Part shown: in pieces, positions 1 to 10,400 of the stretch
Layout of the letters: the number at the start of each line of letters is the position of its first letter
Position numbering within the stretch: the stretch's first letter is position 1
Origin: Reticulitermes speratus
Lineage: Eukaryota > Arthropoda > Insecta > Blattodea > Rhinotermitidae
Assembly: GCA_021186555.1 (NCBI GenBank)
Contig: JAJKFL010000012.1
Span: forward strand, 1,922,001-1,986,000
Length of the DNA stretch: 64,000 nucleotides
Reading direction: 5' to 3'
Notes under the pieces: model-generated
Databases searched by the model: none
Told to the model about the DNA's origin: nothing
What the model saw: only the letters and a program-made list of their open reading frames with translations
Made by a program: the position numbers and the translations under genes

Positions 1-734
1 CCCACTTTAATGTAATGTATGCTTTCAGAAAGTAAACTTTCATGCTGTTTATGCCTTTTGAGATTATCTGTATTTTTATTAGCGGTACTTTATAGTCTTG
101 AAATGGAATTAACGTTTTACATTGAAAATTGATTCAGATGTTAGTGGGAGTTTTGTCAGTCCCAGCGAATTCTGTACATCGAGACTCGACTGTACCTGTC
201 AATTCAGAAAGTTTTGTTGTACCTCATTCAGTGTCTTCTGCTCTTTATTTCAGCATTGTTAATAATCCCATGTCAGTGTATGACATAAATACGGATCACA
301 TTAAGACGTACAGCTTTATGGACTGTGTCATGGCTCAGGCAGTTAGTCACTAGACTGTCATTGCAGAGGACGGGCTTTGATCCAGCGCCAGTGTGTGTTG
401 GATTTGTGGTGGACAAACTAGCAGTGGGACACATTTCTCTCGTAGTGCTTTTGTTTCCCCTGTCAGTATCATTCCACCTGTGCTCCATATGCAGTTTTCC
501 CCTGTCAGTATCATTCCATTGTTGCTTTATATTCATGTACATAATCTTAGCAATTTACAGCACCATTAAATAACAGACTTTATAAAGTACAAATATTTTT
601 AAAAAAAGAACGAAGTTTTAAAGTCTCGTCTCCTTCCATTAAATAAAATAATTCTTTCAGTACATACAAAGTATTGCTGCTCCAAACTGACCATGGCCCT
701 CACTGTCAGTGCTCACAGCTCTTATCACATTGGC
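1..734. other. no gene recognised; left-edge repeat DNA
   Basis: 1-210 is weakly similar to family D (TGAAAATTGATTCAGATG). The rest shows no exon, RNA gene or element that I can support. May be SON intron or intergenic. Confidence 0.4.
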
Positions 735-906
735 CTGTAACAAATTTTCAGGTGCAAACAGAGGGAGGTTTGTAATGCAGGCACAGACCATCCCCTACAA
801 GGGGGTGGAGTCTGTGCCTGTAAGGGGAGTAGCCCCGAGCAGCTGGCAACACCTGCAGGCAGGTAGAAGTGTTGCCAGCTGCCAGTCACCTGAAGATTTG
901 TTACAG
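735..906. repeat. multibranched foldback element
   Basis: Outer arms 735-754 and 887-906 are complementary at 19 of 20 bases. Inside, three hairpins follow: 755-759/768-772 (5 bp), 778-788/810-820 (11 bp perfect) and 839-852/869-882 (14 bp perfect). The fold would be cloverleaf-like. Contains no convincing coding sequence. Type unknown. Confidence 0.8.
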
Positions 907-1657
907 ACGTCTAGCATGATGAAGTCATCAGGGGAATACCGTGCCGCAGCCTGCAAGTGTCCTTGAAGTGACAGGGCCGTCGAATGGTGAGTAGACGCTT
1001 CAGCATGGGTAAGCACTTGCCTTAGTACGAACACAGTCTTGTCACACAACATGACTCACTGGGGCTGACTGTCAGGTTAGTTTTGGTTCAAATGGTGGTT
1101 GTCTTTTGGGTGTTCACACTGTGTAGTGTGCTTTGTTCTAACATTTTGGAGGAACGTCTTGCCTCCATCTTCAGGGTGACAATTGGTCCAGGTAGATGGT
1201 GAAGTCATGAAGAAATGTGTTGTTTATATAGCAAAATTTAAGGGAATTTTGCAAATGAAACCTATGCACAGTGTTATTCCAGAGGTTATGCTGTCTTCAC
1301 ATATTCCACTGTTTGAGGCTTTGAAATTGGCCACTTTTGAGAGTCTTAACTCCCATTGGCTCAGAAGAGTCCTGTCCCCTCTTCCCCCTTCTGTAGGCAT
1401 GATTGCCCAAACTCCCACGAACTTTCCTATATGACTGACACATCTTCTTCCGCCACGTCACCAAGCATCCACCTCTACCAGTTCAGTCAGTGTGCTGTCC
1501 ACAGCATCCACACAAACAGAGCTCACTGCATGGTCTGAAAGCCCAACAGATGACCATTATTTGAACAACTGCCAAGGAAATGTGAAAACTCACAGTTCCC
1601 AGTTGTGGCTCTTGATCCCACTCAGGCCTCTAAATGCTTCGGTTTTGATCAGGGGGT

Positions 1658-1757
1658 GGTACACACTGCCGCCAGTGTCTGGCAGAAGGGGCCTGCAGCA
1701 TCTTGTGGTACACACTGCCGCCAGTGTCTGGCAGAAGGGGCCTGCAGCATCTTGTGG
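1658..1757. repeat. two-copy direct repeat of about 49 bp
   Basis: The stretch GGTACACACTGCCGCCAGTG...CAGCATCTTGT at 1659-1707 is repeated immediately after. Confidence 0.85.
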
Positions 1758-1992
1758 GCTCAGAACTGCACATAACACGCTTGATCTGACCAGTCCCAAA
1801 CACAGCTTGAGTCTCCCTGTTACACAAGTTAGGAAGTGTGTGCAAGGCTTGCAGATGAGTTATGTCATTGTCTTAGCAACAGTCTGCTCATGCTGAGTTG
1901 TGAGATCTGAGGGTCTCACATTGGTGTTGCTGAAGATGCAGGGCAAGCAGTTTGTGACCTGTGGAGGGATTGTAGTGCCTTTGTGTTCAGGG

Positions 1993-2424
1993 TAGGCTGA
2001 CCATACGTCCCGTTTTGAACGGGACAGTACCGTATTTTTGCTATGTCCCGGCCGTCCCGTCGTTTTAGTAAAAATGCCATTTTTCTCCCGTTTTTTATAA
2101 AAACTTTAAAATATGCTTAAATATTGGTCAATCATAACCTATAATCAAGTATGCATCAATGGCTGCTATTGTACATAGGTACGTCATTCATGTAACCATC
2201 GGTAGAGGCGCGTTGATCGAGATCGACAATTGCCCATTGAATAAATAGTGTAACTTTAAAGTCAGTGAAGTATTCAGAGAAAAGAAGAAATGCATGTTGG
2301 CAACATGTGTGCGGTTCTGTGAAGAATTATTGTAAGTTCAATATTTTTATGTAATAAAACTTTTTTTTAAATAACATTCCCCCCCCCGGTCCCGTCTTTG
2401 TGTCGAGGGATTATGGTCAGCCTA
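1993..2424. mobile_element. hAT-type MITE with perfect 8-bp target duplication
   Basis: Terminal inverted repeats TAGGCTGACCATA and TATGGTCAGCCTA are perfect over 13 bp. Flanking 8-bp target duplications GTTCAGGG (1985-1992 and 2425-2432) are identical. No transposase. It split a tandem pair of repeats (GTGACCTGTGGAGGGATTGT on both sides). Confidence 0.88.
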
Positions 2425-2973
2425 GTTCAGGGTCATGCAGTTTGTGACCTGTGGAGGGATTGTAGTGCTTTTGTGTTGAGGGTCATGCAGTTCAAATGTG
2501 TGTTCTGTGGGTGTAACTGCAGGTAGCAGATGGTGGGAGAGGGTGGCAAGCTTATAGGGGGAGGTAGTAGGAGGGGCTGTAGTGAAACGGTGTTGTTAGA
2601 TGGTGTATGATGAAGGAGCTGATGATCGTTTGGTAACCAACAGGAGAGCGAGGGGTGTATGGGGATGACGTGCAGGTGGAGTTGGGAATGTGAAGTGATA
2701 ATGAAAGTGATTAAAAATGAATAAACTAATGACTCTGAAGCTGATGGTGCTACAATGCTTCGAGATGTTGGAAACTACTTGCCCCACAACACAGCATCAC
2801 ATCCATAAGGCTCAGCTCTTCATATTTACAGCCAGACATTCTCCAATGTTATGTTCAGATCATCGCCTGTATCTCTGGCCTCAGCGTGTACCTCTCAGAG
2901 AACACAGTGTGTCAATGTTACAAATACCTACAACATAAATGTATGTAGTTCTCTTCATGCAAAGTACCAGTTA

Positions 2974-3148
2974 CAGTAAAACCCCTATTTAATGAATTGC
3001 TGGGGGATTAGAATATATCTCAGTAAATCGAGGTTTTCATTAACTGGAGGTTTATTTGTTTATATGGAGCTATTGTCGGGACATGAAAAAATCATCACTA
3101 AATCCGGGATTTTACTAAATGTCGGAACATTAAATCGGGGTTTTACTG
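2974..3148. mobile_element. mariner/Tc1-type MITE, copy 1
   Basis: Ends CAGTAAAACCCC and GGGGTTTTACTG are inverted repeats flanked by TA (2972-2973, 3149-3150). The 175-bp body has no ORF. Confidence 0.8.
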
Positions 3149-3907
3149 TATTTTGTTTGATTTTAACCAACATTGAATTTGTTGAACAGATTTCGGTAAA
3201 AAGTTCCAGTATAAAATTTTGTCAAAATCTGTCCAGTGGGAGCCAAGTTCCATTGAGTCTTTTGCATGTTTTTAACAATAAGGTGCAAATGTGCCTGTTG
3301 TCTTTGCCATGTTGATGTGTGTCTGTGCGTTACAACTCAAGTACTGAATGGATTTTTATGAAATTTTATATTGTGGAGTTTTACTGAAATTTGTCGACAT
3401 ATTGCAATTTTGGTTAAAAGGTGACAGCAGAAGACGTTTTGTACATCTTGAGTGTAACTTGCTAAATGTTTATTAGAGAGAAAAATGTTTTGCAATGCCA
3501 GAATTTTTACACTGTGTGTACATTTCATGACTTGTTTACTGGGATAATTGGTAATTTATTGAGTCATACATCAAATGTACACTTGTCTGAGCCCATATAA
3601 CACTGCGTATTTACAGAGCTCTGTTTTTTTTTCTTTAATCCATATTTTTCTGATGATGATGATAAACTAACAATATCTGTACAAAATGCCGGCAGAAATT
3701 AGTAACCATTCAACATATGACCGGTGCGTGCCGTGTTCTAGCTCAAGGCAATTACACCCATCGTCACAGTCAAGTAGCCAATATTGTCCATCAAGGATTG
3801 GCTATCAGATGTGGACAATCAAAGGTACCACCAGTGCCGTATCATAAATATGAGCAACAATCTGTGTTAGAGAACTCCCATTATAAACTCTACTGTGACA
3901 GGTCTAT

Positions 3908-4171
3908 GCTGATCCCAGTGGCCATGCGGTCTAAGGAATGGGTCTGCGGCCACTCGCTTACTGGGATTGTGGGTTCGAATCCTGCCGGGGGCATGGATGT
4001 CTGTCTGTTGTGAGTGTTGTATGTTGTCAGGTAGAGGTCTCTGCGATGGGCTGGTCCCTCGTCCAGAGGAGTCCTACCGAGTGTGGTGTGTCTAACAGTG
4101 TGATCGTGAAGCCTCGAAAAATGAGGCGGTCTAGGCCCCCAAGGGGCTGTCGAACCATTGGAAAAAAAAAA
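3908..4171 (+). mobile_element. tRNA-derived SINE with poly(A) and perfect target duplication
   Basis: B-box-like GGTTCGAATCC at about 3972, A-tail at 4161-4171, and identical 12-bp flanks TGACAGGTCTAT at 3896-3907 and 4172-4183. Recently inserted, judging from the perfect flanks. Confidence 0.88.
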
Positions 4172-4191
4172 TGACAGGTCTATAGTAACTG

Positions 4192-4348
4192 TGAATTGCT
4201 GGGGGATTAGAATATATTTCACTAAATGGAGGTTTTCATTAAATGGAGGTTTACATTGTTTATATGGAGCTATTGTCGGGACATGAAAAAATCATCACTA
4301 AATCCAGGATTTCACTAAATGCGGGAACATTAAATCGGGGTTTTACTG
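4192..4348. mobile_element. mariner/Tc1-type MITE, copy 2 (left end missing)
   Basis: About 155 bp nearly identical to 2994-3148, including the right end GGGGTTTTACTG followed by TA. The left terminal repeat is absent. Confidence 0.75.
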
Positions 4349-5217
4349 TAGATGTAGCAATTGCCAACAGTCGCAACCTTCACAGCACCGTCACCGAGAA
4401 GCCACAGAAGTTACAGCCTTGAAAGAAGAGCTTATAAGAAATGACAACTGAAAATGGCCTGTATAACCACTAGTACTATCCACAACGGTATTATTCTAAA
4501 CAAATTACATGAAAGATTAAAACTGCTTAATCTCCGCCCTGCTCTATATATTCTAATGCAGAAAGCAGTAATATTTAATACATGCCATACAGTCAGAAAG
4601 TTTTTGGCAGAACAGTGAATACGAAGTGTTTGGTCAGTAGGACCGTACTCTTTTGAGAACCAGCTGAACTGCTGTGAAGTAAGGAAAGTGGCTGATGGTG
4701 GTGATGACGACGATCCCTTCCACTTCTTTTCACAAAAGGTTAGGTTCTCCATTCTGTTCTTGTGTAACTTCATATATGGATAATGGCCATACTGACTTCA
4801 CTTCCCCATCTACATCTAGTTTTAAATAGGTGTTTACCAGTTTTTTATCTGTTACATTTGTACAGGTTAATGCTCTCGTATAGGCTACATCTTTGTTCAT
4901 GTTCAACATAACTACATAGAAGTTCTTGACATGAATTTTTTGTTTCTTGGCATTTGATAATATATGTTTGACATTTGAGAGCATGTTTACTTTTATTGTC
5001 ATTGAAAATTAGGTCTTTTCTGTACAACAGTTTCTGTCTATATTGACACATGACAGCAACTGTGACACTTGTGTCTATATTGACACACGCATATGTTTTC
5101 ATACTCTTTATTGCATATTTGCATGCAGTTTTTCAGTTCTGTATGTTTTGGAGCATGGTCCTGCTTTTTGCAATGATGCAACATCCACAGGACATGAACT
5201 GTATGTCCACGGTATTT
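4349..5217. other. no gene recognised
   Basis: AT-rich sequence without convincing exons or repeat ends. Confidence 0.4.
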
Positions 5218-5480
5218 GCTACCACTCAACAAAACTGAACCAACTCCGTGCAGCACAGTCTTTCTTGACAAGTTCATTGTTCCTCAGCTAGTCAAGAAAT
5301 TCCTCACATTTTATGGAACCTGGCATTTCATTACTGTGTTCACAAAAGCCTACCACTTGTCCATATCACAAGCCAGATTAATCCACTATATGGCCCCTCA
5401 GCCTATTTCTCTAAGATACATTTTAATATTATCCCTAAATTCAGACCAGTACCACACCAGCAACCTGTTAGCTCTATGTA
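5218..5480 (-). mobile_element. LINE family B fragment (3' end)
   Basis: Degenerate copy of the 3' region found at 19496-20100, including CAGCTAGTCAAGAAATTCC and the phrase around ATTTTATGGAACC. Confidence 0.7.
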
Positions 5481-5700
5481 TGACATCTGGTCTAACTGCT
5501 GATATGATTCTCAGATGTACAAAATACCCTGTCCCCAATTGATTTCTTGCCCTTTTCCACATACTGAAGTATAATCGTCCAGTGCCTCTCTTGTCCCATC
5601 TGACCTGTGCCTCACGACATCTAACCTATACTTGCAAGATGTAGGGTTCTCACAGCAGTGATGCTAAGGAGTTGAGTCTTCTCTGATGTGATGCAGTGCT

Positions 5701-5882
5701 TCAATATAGTCTTCTTGGGCGCACAGCCGCGTCAGCTCTTTTGAATACAACGTTTCAGGGACTAGCTCCGTCCCCATCCTCAGGCGAAACTGTTTTGCCT
5801 GAGGATGGGGACGGAACTAGTCCCCGAAACGTTGTATTAAAACGAGTTGACGCGGCTGTGCGCCCGAGAAGACTATATTGAA
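5701..5882. repeat. near-perfect palindromic foldback with hammerhead-like motif in each arm
   Basis: Arms of about 85 bp (5701-5788 and 5792-5882) are almost fully complementary. Plus strand 5799-5833 reads CTGAGGA, T, GGGGAC, 7-nt loop, GTCCCC, GAAA, CGTT; the minus strand of the left arm carries the same motif. Confidence 0.85.
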
Positions 5883-5929
5883 TCATGTCGCCGCGAAAGT
5901 TTTAAAACTTACATGATGCAGTGCTGTTC

Positions 5930-5990
5930 GGTTAGTAGTTCCCAATGTTCTGAAGGATCACAGTGCTCTCATCTTCAGGGTCACATCACA
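5930..5990 (-). repeat. family C foldback half-element
   Basis: Minus strand carries CCTGAAGATGAGAGCACTGT followed by GATCCTTCAGAACATT, shared with 24870-25080, 28770-28980, 47130-47380 and 49290-49470. Confidence 0.55.
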
Positions 5991-6718
5991 GAAGACTACG
6001 GCTGTTTTCAGTGACACTCGTCCATAAAGTCTCCTCACATTCCACGTTCCAAATCTCATGTTCCTCGAGAAAACAGAAAGAGACGTATTCTTATACTCAT
6101 GTGTAGCAACACAGTGATGGTGGTTTGTAGTAATGGCAACTTGCAACTCGTTTATGGTGTGATAAATGGAGTGGGCAGTAGTGCAGAACATTCGCATACA
6201 TTGTTATTTGTTTTAGCAGGTGCACTGTTGATGACTTACAGTAACTGGCTGCCCATTCCACTAAATAGATTGCCCATGGCAGTCATGGAAGCAAGGGATA
6301 GTTTGACATGCACATCACTGTGTGTGATGAGTTATCTTCATATGAATGTTGTTCCATCAGAGTTCTCCCACATTTTTGTTTGTGTAATTTCTTGTTGCCA
6401 TGAGGGGCATTTGCATGCCATGAAGGCATCCCTGCACACAACAAACAGCACATGGCACAATCTGAGTGCCACATCCCTGCATACAGCAGACAGCATGTGA
6501 CACAATCTCATATCTGCATAAAAGCATTGAACTACTGTGTGAGGTTTGAGATTGGGGTCTTTTGGGTTCCGAGACTGTGTAGTCTGGTAGACAGGTACGG
6601 ACATTGTGCAGCCAGCACATTCCTTTGAAATGCTGGTACCAGTGTACACAATACAGAAGTCTGCAATCTGAATGTTAACTGTGCATGCCATGGGATGTTG
6701 CATTGTGATTGGTGTGAG

Positions 6719-7350
6719 CCACAATGACACTGTCGTCTGTTTGTGTAGGACCTGCTTACCATAATGACACTGTCTGTTTGCGTAGGACCAGCTTACCACA
6801 ATGACACTGTCTGTTTATGTAGGACCTGCTTACCACAATGACACTGTCTGTTTGTGTAGGACCTGCTTACCACAATGACACTGTCTGTTTGTGTAGGACC
6901 TGCTTACCACAATGACACTGTCTGTTTGTGTAGGACCTGCTTACCACAATGACACTGTCTGTTTGTGTAGGACCTGCTTACCACAATGACACTGTCTGTC
7001 TGTGTAGGACCTGCTTACCACAATGACACTGTCTCTTTGTGTAGGACCTGCTTACCACAATGACACTGTCTGTGTAGGACCTGCTTACCACAGTGACACT
7101 GTCTGTTTGTGTAGGACCTGCTTACCACAATGACACTGTCTGTTTGTGTAGGACCTGCTCACCACAATGACACTGTCTGTTTGTGTAGGACCTGCTTACC
7201 ACAATTACACTGTCTGTTTGTGTAGGACCTGCTTACCACAGTGACACTGTCTGTTTGTGTAGGACCTGCTTACCACAATGACACTGTCTGTTTGTGTAGG
7301 ACCTGCTTACCACAATGACACTGTCTGTTTGTGTAGGACCTGCTCACCAC
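6719..7350. repeat. 37-bp minisatellite of splice-acceptor-like units, about 17 copies
   Basis: The unit is GACCTGCTTACCACAATGAC followed by ACTGTCTGTTTGTGTAG. Each unit ends TTTGTGTAG, the same sequence that precedes the SON G-patch exon. Confidence 0.95.
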
Positions 7351-7484
7351 AGCCTCACCAGTGAGTGGAGGTATGGGCATGGCCCTCCTGCAGAAGATGG
7401 GTTGGCGGCCTGGGGAGGGCCTAGGGAAGAATAAGGAGGGTACTTTGGAACCACTGCAGCTGGAGATCAAAATGGACAAGAAGG
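7337..7484 (+). CDS. SON: SON G-patch exon
   Basis: The frame reads DLLTTASPVSGGMGMALLQ and continues through KMGWRPGEGLGKNKEG to a GTGAGA donor in phase 1. Glycines of the G-patch signature are present. The acceptor TTTGTGTAG at 7328-7336 is the last unit of a 37-bp tandem array in which every unit repeats the same acceptor-like end. Confidence 0.85.
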
Positions 7485-10400
7485 GTGAGAAATTGTGTGT
7501 TTCTGCTACCACATGGTGTTGTGTTTACTGCTGAGTGGGCAGGGTCATTGGTCACCATGCAGCAATGTCCATATTTATTGAAATGGTCATTCACATGTCT
7601 GTGTTGATGACTGTATCACCATCTGATGGTGTGATAGGCAATGATTGTTTTGGCAGGCCTCGTGTCACAGGAGGAGCTGGGACGCAGACTGGCGCTACAG
7701 GCACCACCAAATCCAACCAAGACGCTTGTTGGTGAGTGTGTATCTGGGCAGTACGGGCTTATTGAATGTGGGGTAAGGCCTAATGAACAGGTGTAAGTAT
7801 TACAAATGCTGAGGCATTGAGCATGAGGTCTAACAAGCGTGAGTGTTGGAAATACTGACTCGTAGAGTGTGAAGCAAGGCCTAATAAACAAGTTTTGTTG
7901 CAGGTAAGCATCCTGTGTCACTGCTGGTAGAGTTGTGCTCGAAGCGCCGGTGGGGTGCACCACAGTTTGAGCTCTGTTTTGAATGCGGCCCTGACCACAT
8001 GAAGAACTTCCTCTTCAAGGTGATATTTTTGTACTTGTGCTGTTACAGTTGAGGTACAGTAGAGCCTCGATGTTCTTGAATGGTTGTGACTGACAGGATA
8101 ATACCACACGGCTGGCCGGTTGGCTTCGCTAACTTTGCTGTGATCGTGCACATCCCAGTCAGCTTAAAGAATCTCTGGTTTTCATTAACCCTTGAACACA
8201 GGGGGCTTTAAATCCCATAGCAAGATGCAGGAGCAGTATTTAATGGTATTTAAATTGTAGTCAGATAAGTTGCAAGTGGCTTGCATTTTGGTCTGAGGTA
8301 GCTATAGCTTCCATATTTTTGTCCTATATGAATGAAACTTGGAATGTTAGTGTGCTTATACACTGTAGATAATAAGTGTGCATCTTACATTACCTCAGCA
8401 AGTCTTCCTTGTATGGTCTGCCACAAAACACCCGTCGACACACATAGCAACATCACAGTTGTGACCGTAATGCTCACTCTCTCCACTTTTGTCATGCTTG
8501 TTGCAGACCGCACACCACCCGGTTGGCTAACGTTTCTTGTCTGTGGGCAGTATTCTTGTCACATGGCATTCTGTCAGCCTCATGGTGTTGTCACCACTGT
8601 GGTGACCTGATTCTTTACACTGCACTGAGGATTGTACTAATAAACCCTTGACCAAGTCTGTCCTGAATTTTAGGTGGTCAACTTTCCACCTACATTTTTC
8701 CTATATATATATATATCAATCAAAGAACTGAGAACTGTGGCATTGAGTAGCCTTCTGAACAATTTCATATACCACTTATTCAGTCGTTTCCTCTCCACAA
8801 AGTGCACTTATAGCAGATGCTCCTTTTTATATCAGCACCACCCACAATCACAATCAATCACACACACACATATTCACACACAGGCGTCTGCTTCTCATTC
8901 TTTCTCTTTATTGCTGTCTGGACTTCAGCTGTATCGTAAGTTGAGATATCGCCACATGCTCCTTGCTACACCATCTCAGCACTTACACAGCACCACTATG
9001 ATTCCCAATGACTGCCCTTCTGTAACCTGCTTTCTTTCATTGCCTTGGGATTGCCTGCCTCTTTACTTTGACAGTCCACACACAGTCAGTGTTGCACAAT
9101 TTAAGAAACTTTGTCGGGGCTGGAGAATTTTAACATTTTTCATCCATCTTTCCACAAAGTATAGCCTTTGTGGAGTAGGGGTTCAGAGATACTCATAAGC
9201 ATGACATGTGCCAGTACAGTATGCAGTCTGATACTGAGCTGCTGTACAATACTCATAAGCATGACATGTGCCAGTACAGTATGCAGTCTGATACTGAGCT
9301 GCTGTACAATACTCATAAGCATGACATGTGCCAGTACAGTATGCAGTTTGATACTGAGCTGCTGTACAATACTCATAAGCATGACATGTGCCAGTACAGT
9401 ATGCAGTCTGATACTGAGCTGCTGTACAATACTCATAAGCATGACATGTGCCAGTACAGTATGCAGTCTGATACTGAGCTGCTGTACAATACTCATAAGC
9501 ATGACATGTGCCAGTACAGTATGCAGTCTGATACTGAGCTGCTGTACAATACTCATAAGCATGACATGTGCCAGTACAGTATGCAGTCTGATACTGAGCT
9601 GCTGTACAATACTCATAAGCATGACATGTGCCAGTACAGTATGCAGTCTGATACTGAGCTGCTGTACAATACTCATAAGCATGACATGTGCCAGTACAGT
9701 ATGCAGTCTGATACTGAGCTGCTGTACAATACTCATAAGCATGACATGTGCCAGTACAGTATGCAGTCTGATACTGAGCTGCTGTACAATACTCATAAGC
9801 ATGACATGTGCCAGTACAGTATGCAGTCTGATACTGAGCTGCTGTACAATACTCATAAGCATGACATGTGCCAGTACAGTATGCAGTCTGATACTGAGCT
9901 GCTGTACAATACTCATAAGCATGACATGTGCCAGTACAGTATGCAGTCTGATACTGAGCTGCTGTACAATACTCATAAGCATGACATGTGCCAGTACAGT
10001 ATGCAGTCTGATACTGAGCTGCTGTACAATACTCATAAGCATGACATGTGCCAGTACAGTATGCAGTCTGATACTGAGCTGCTGTACAATACTCATAAGC
10101 ATGACATGTGCCAGTACAGTATGTGTTTCTTACGCTGCCATGGGCTGCCACTCATGTACCCGTGACCTCTTGGAAAAGGTATTGCCTGTAGAATTTTTGG
10201 ATTGCTGTACATAGTGATTTGTCTTATTCACAATTTTGTATACAACATATCTTGTCAAAAATTTGTTCAAATATATCTACAGTGTTGGTCACACCCTTAT
10301 TACTATTCTGAGGTCCACTTATTCCAGTAAAAATTTCTCTGTGTCTGACATAATTGTCCATGTTCTCCCACACAAAATCAGTGTCAGTCACATAAGCAAT

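Noticed and set aside
709..1052. 85-codon ORFs on both strands
   Set aside because: They overlap the multibranched foldback; no family resemblance.
3965..4000. Possible tRNA gene at GGTTCGAATCC
   Set aside because: No complete cloverleaf; poly(A) tail and target duplications show it is a SINE.
9140..10214. Overlapping ORFs of about 320-348 codons on both strands
   Set aside because: Produced by a 60-bp tandem repeat; open in several frames at once, with no start or stop context or homology.
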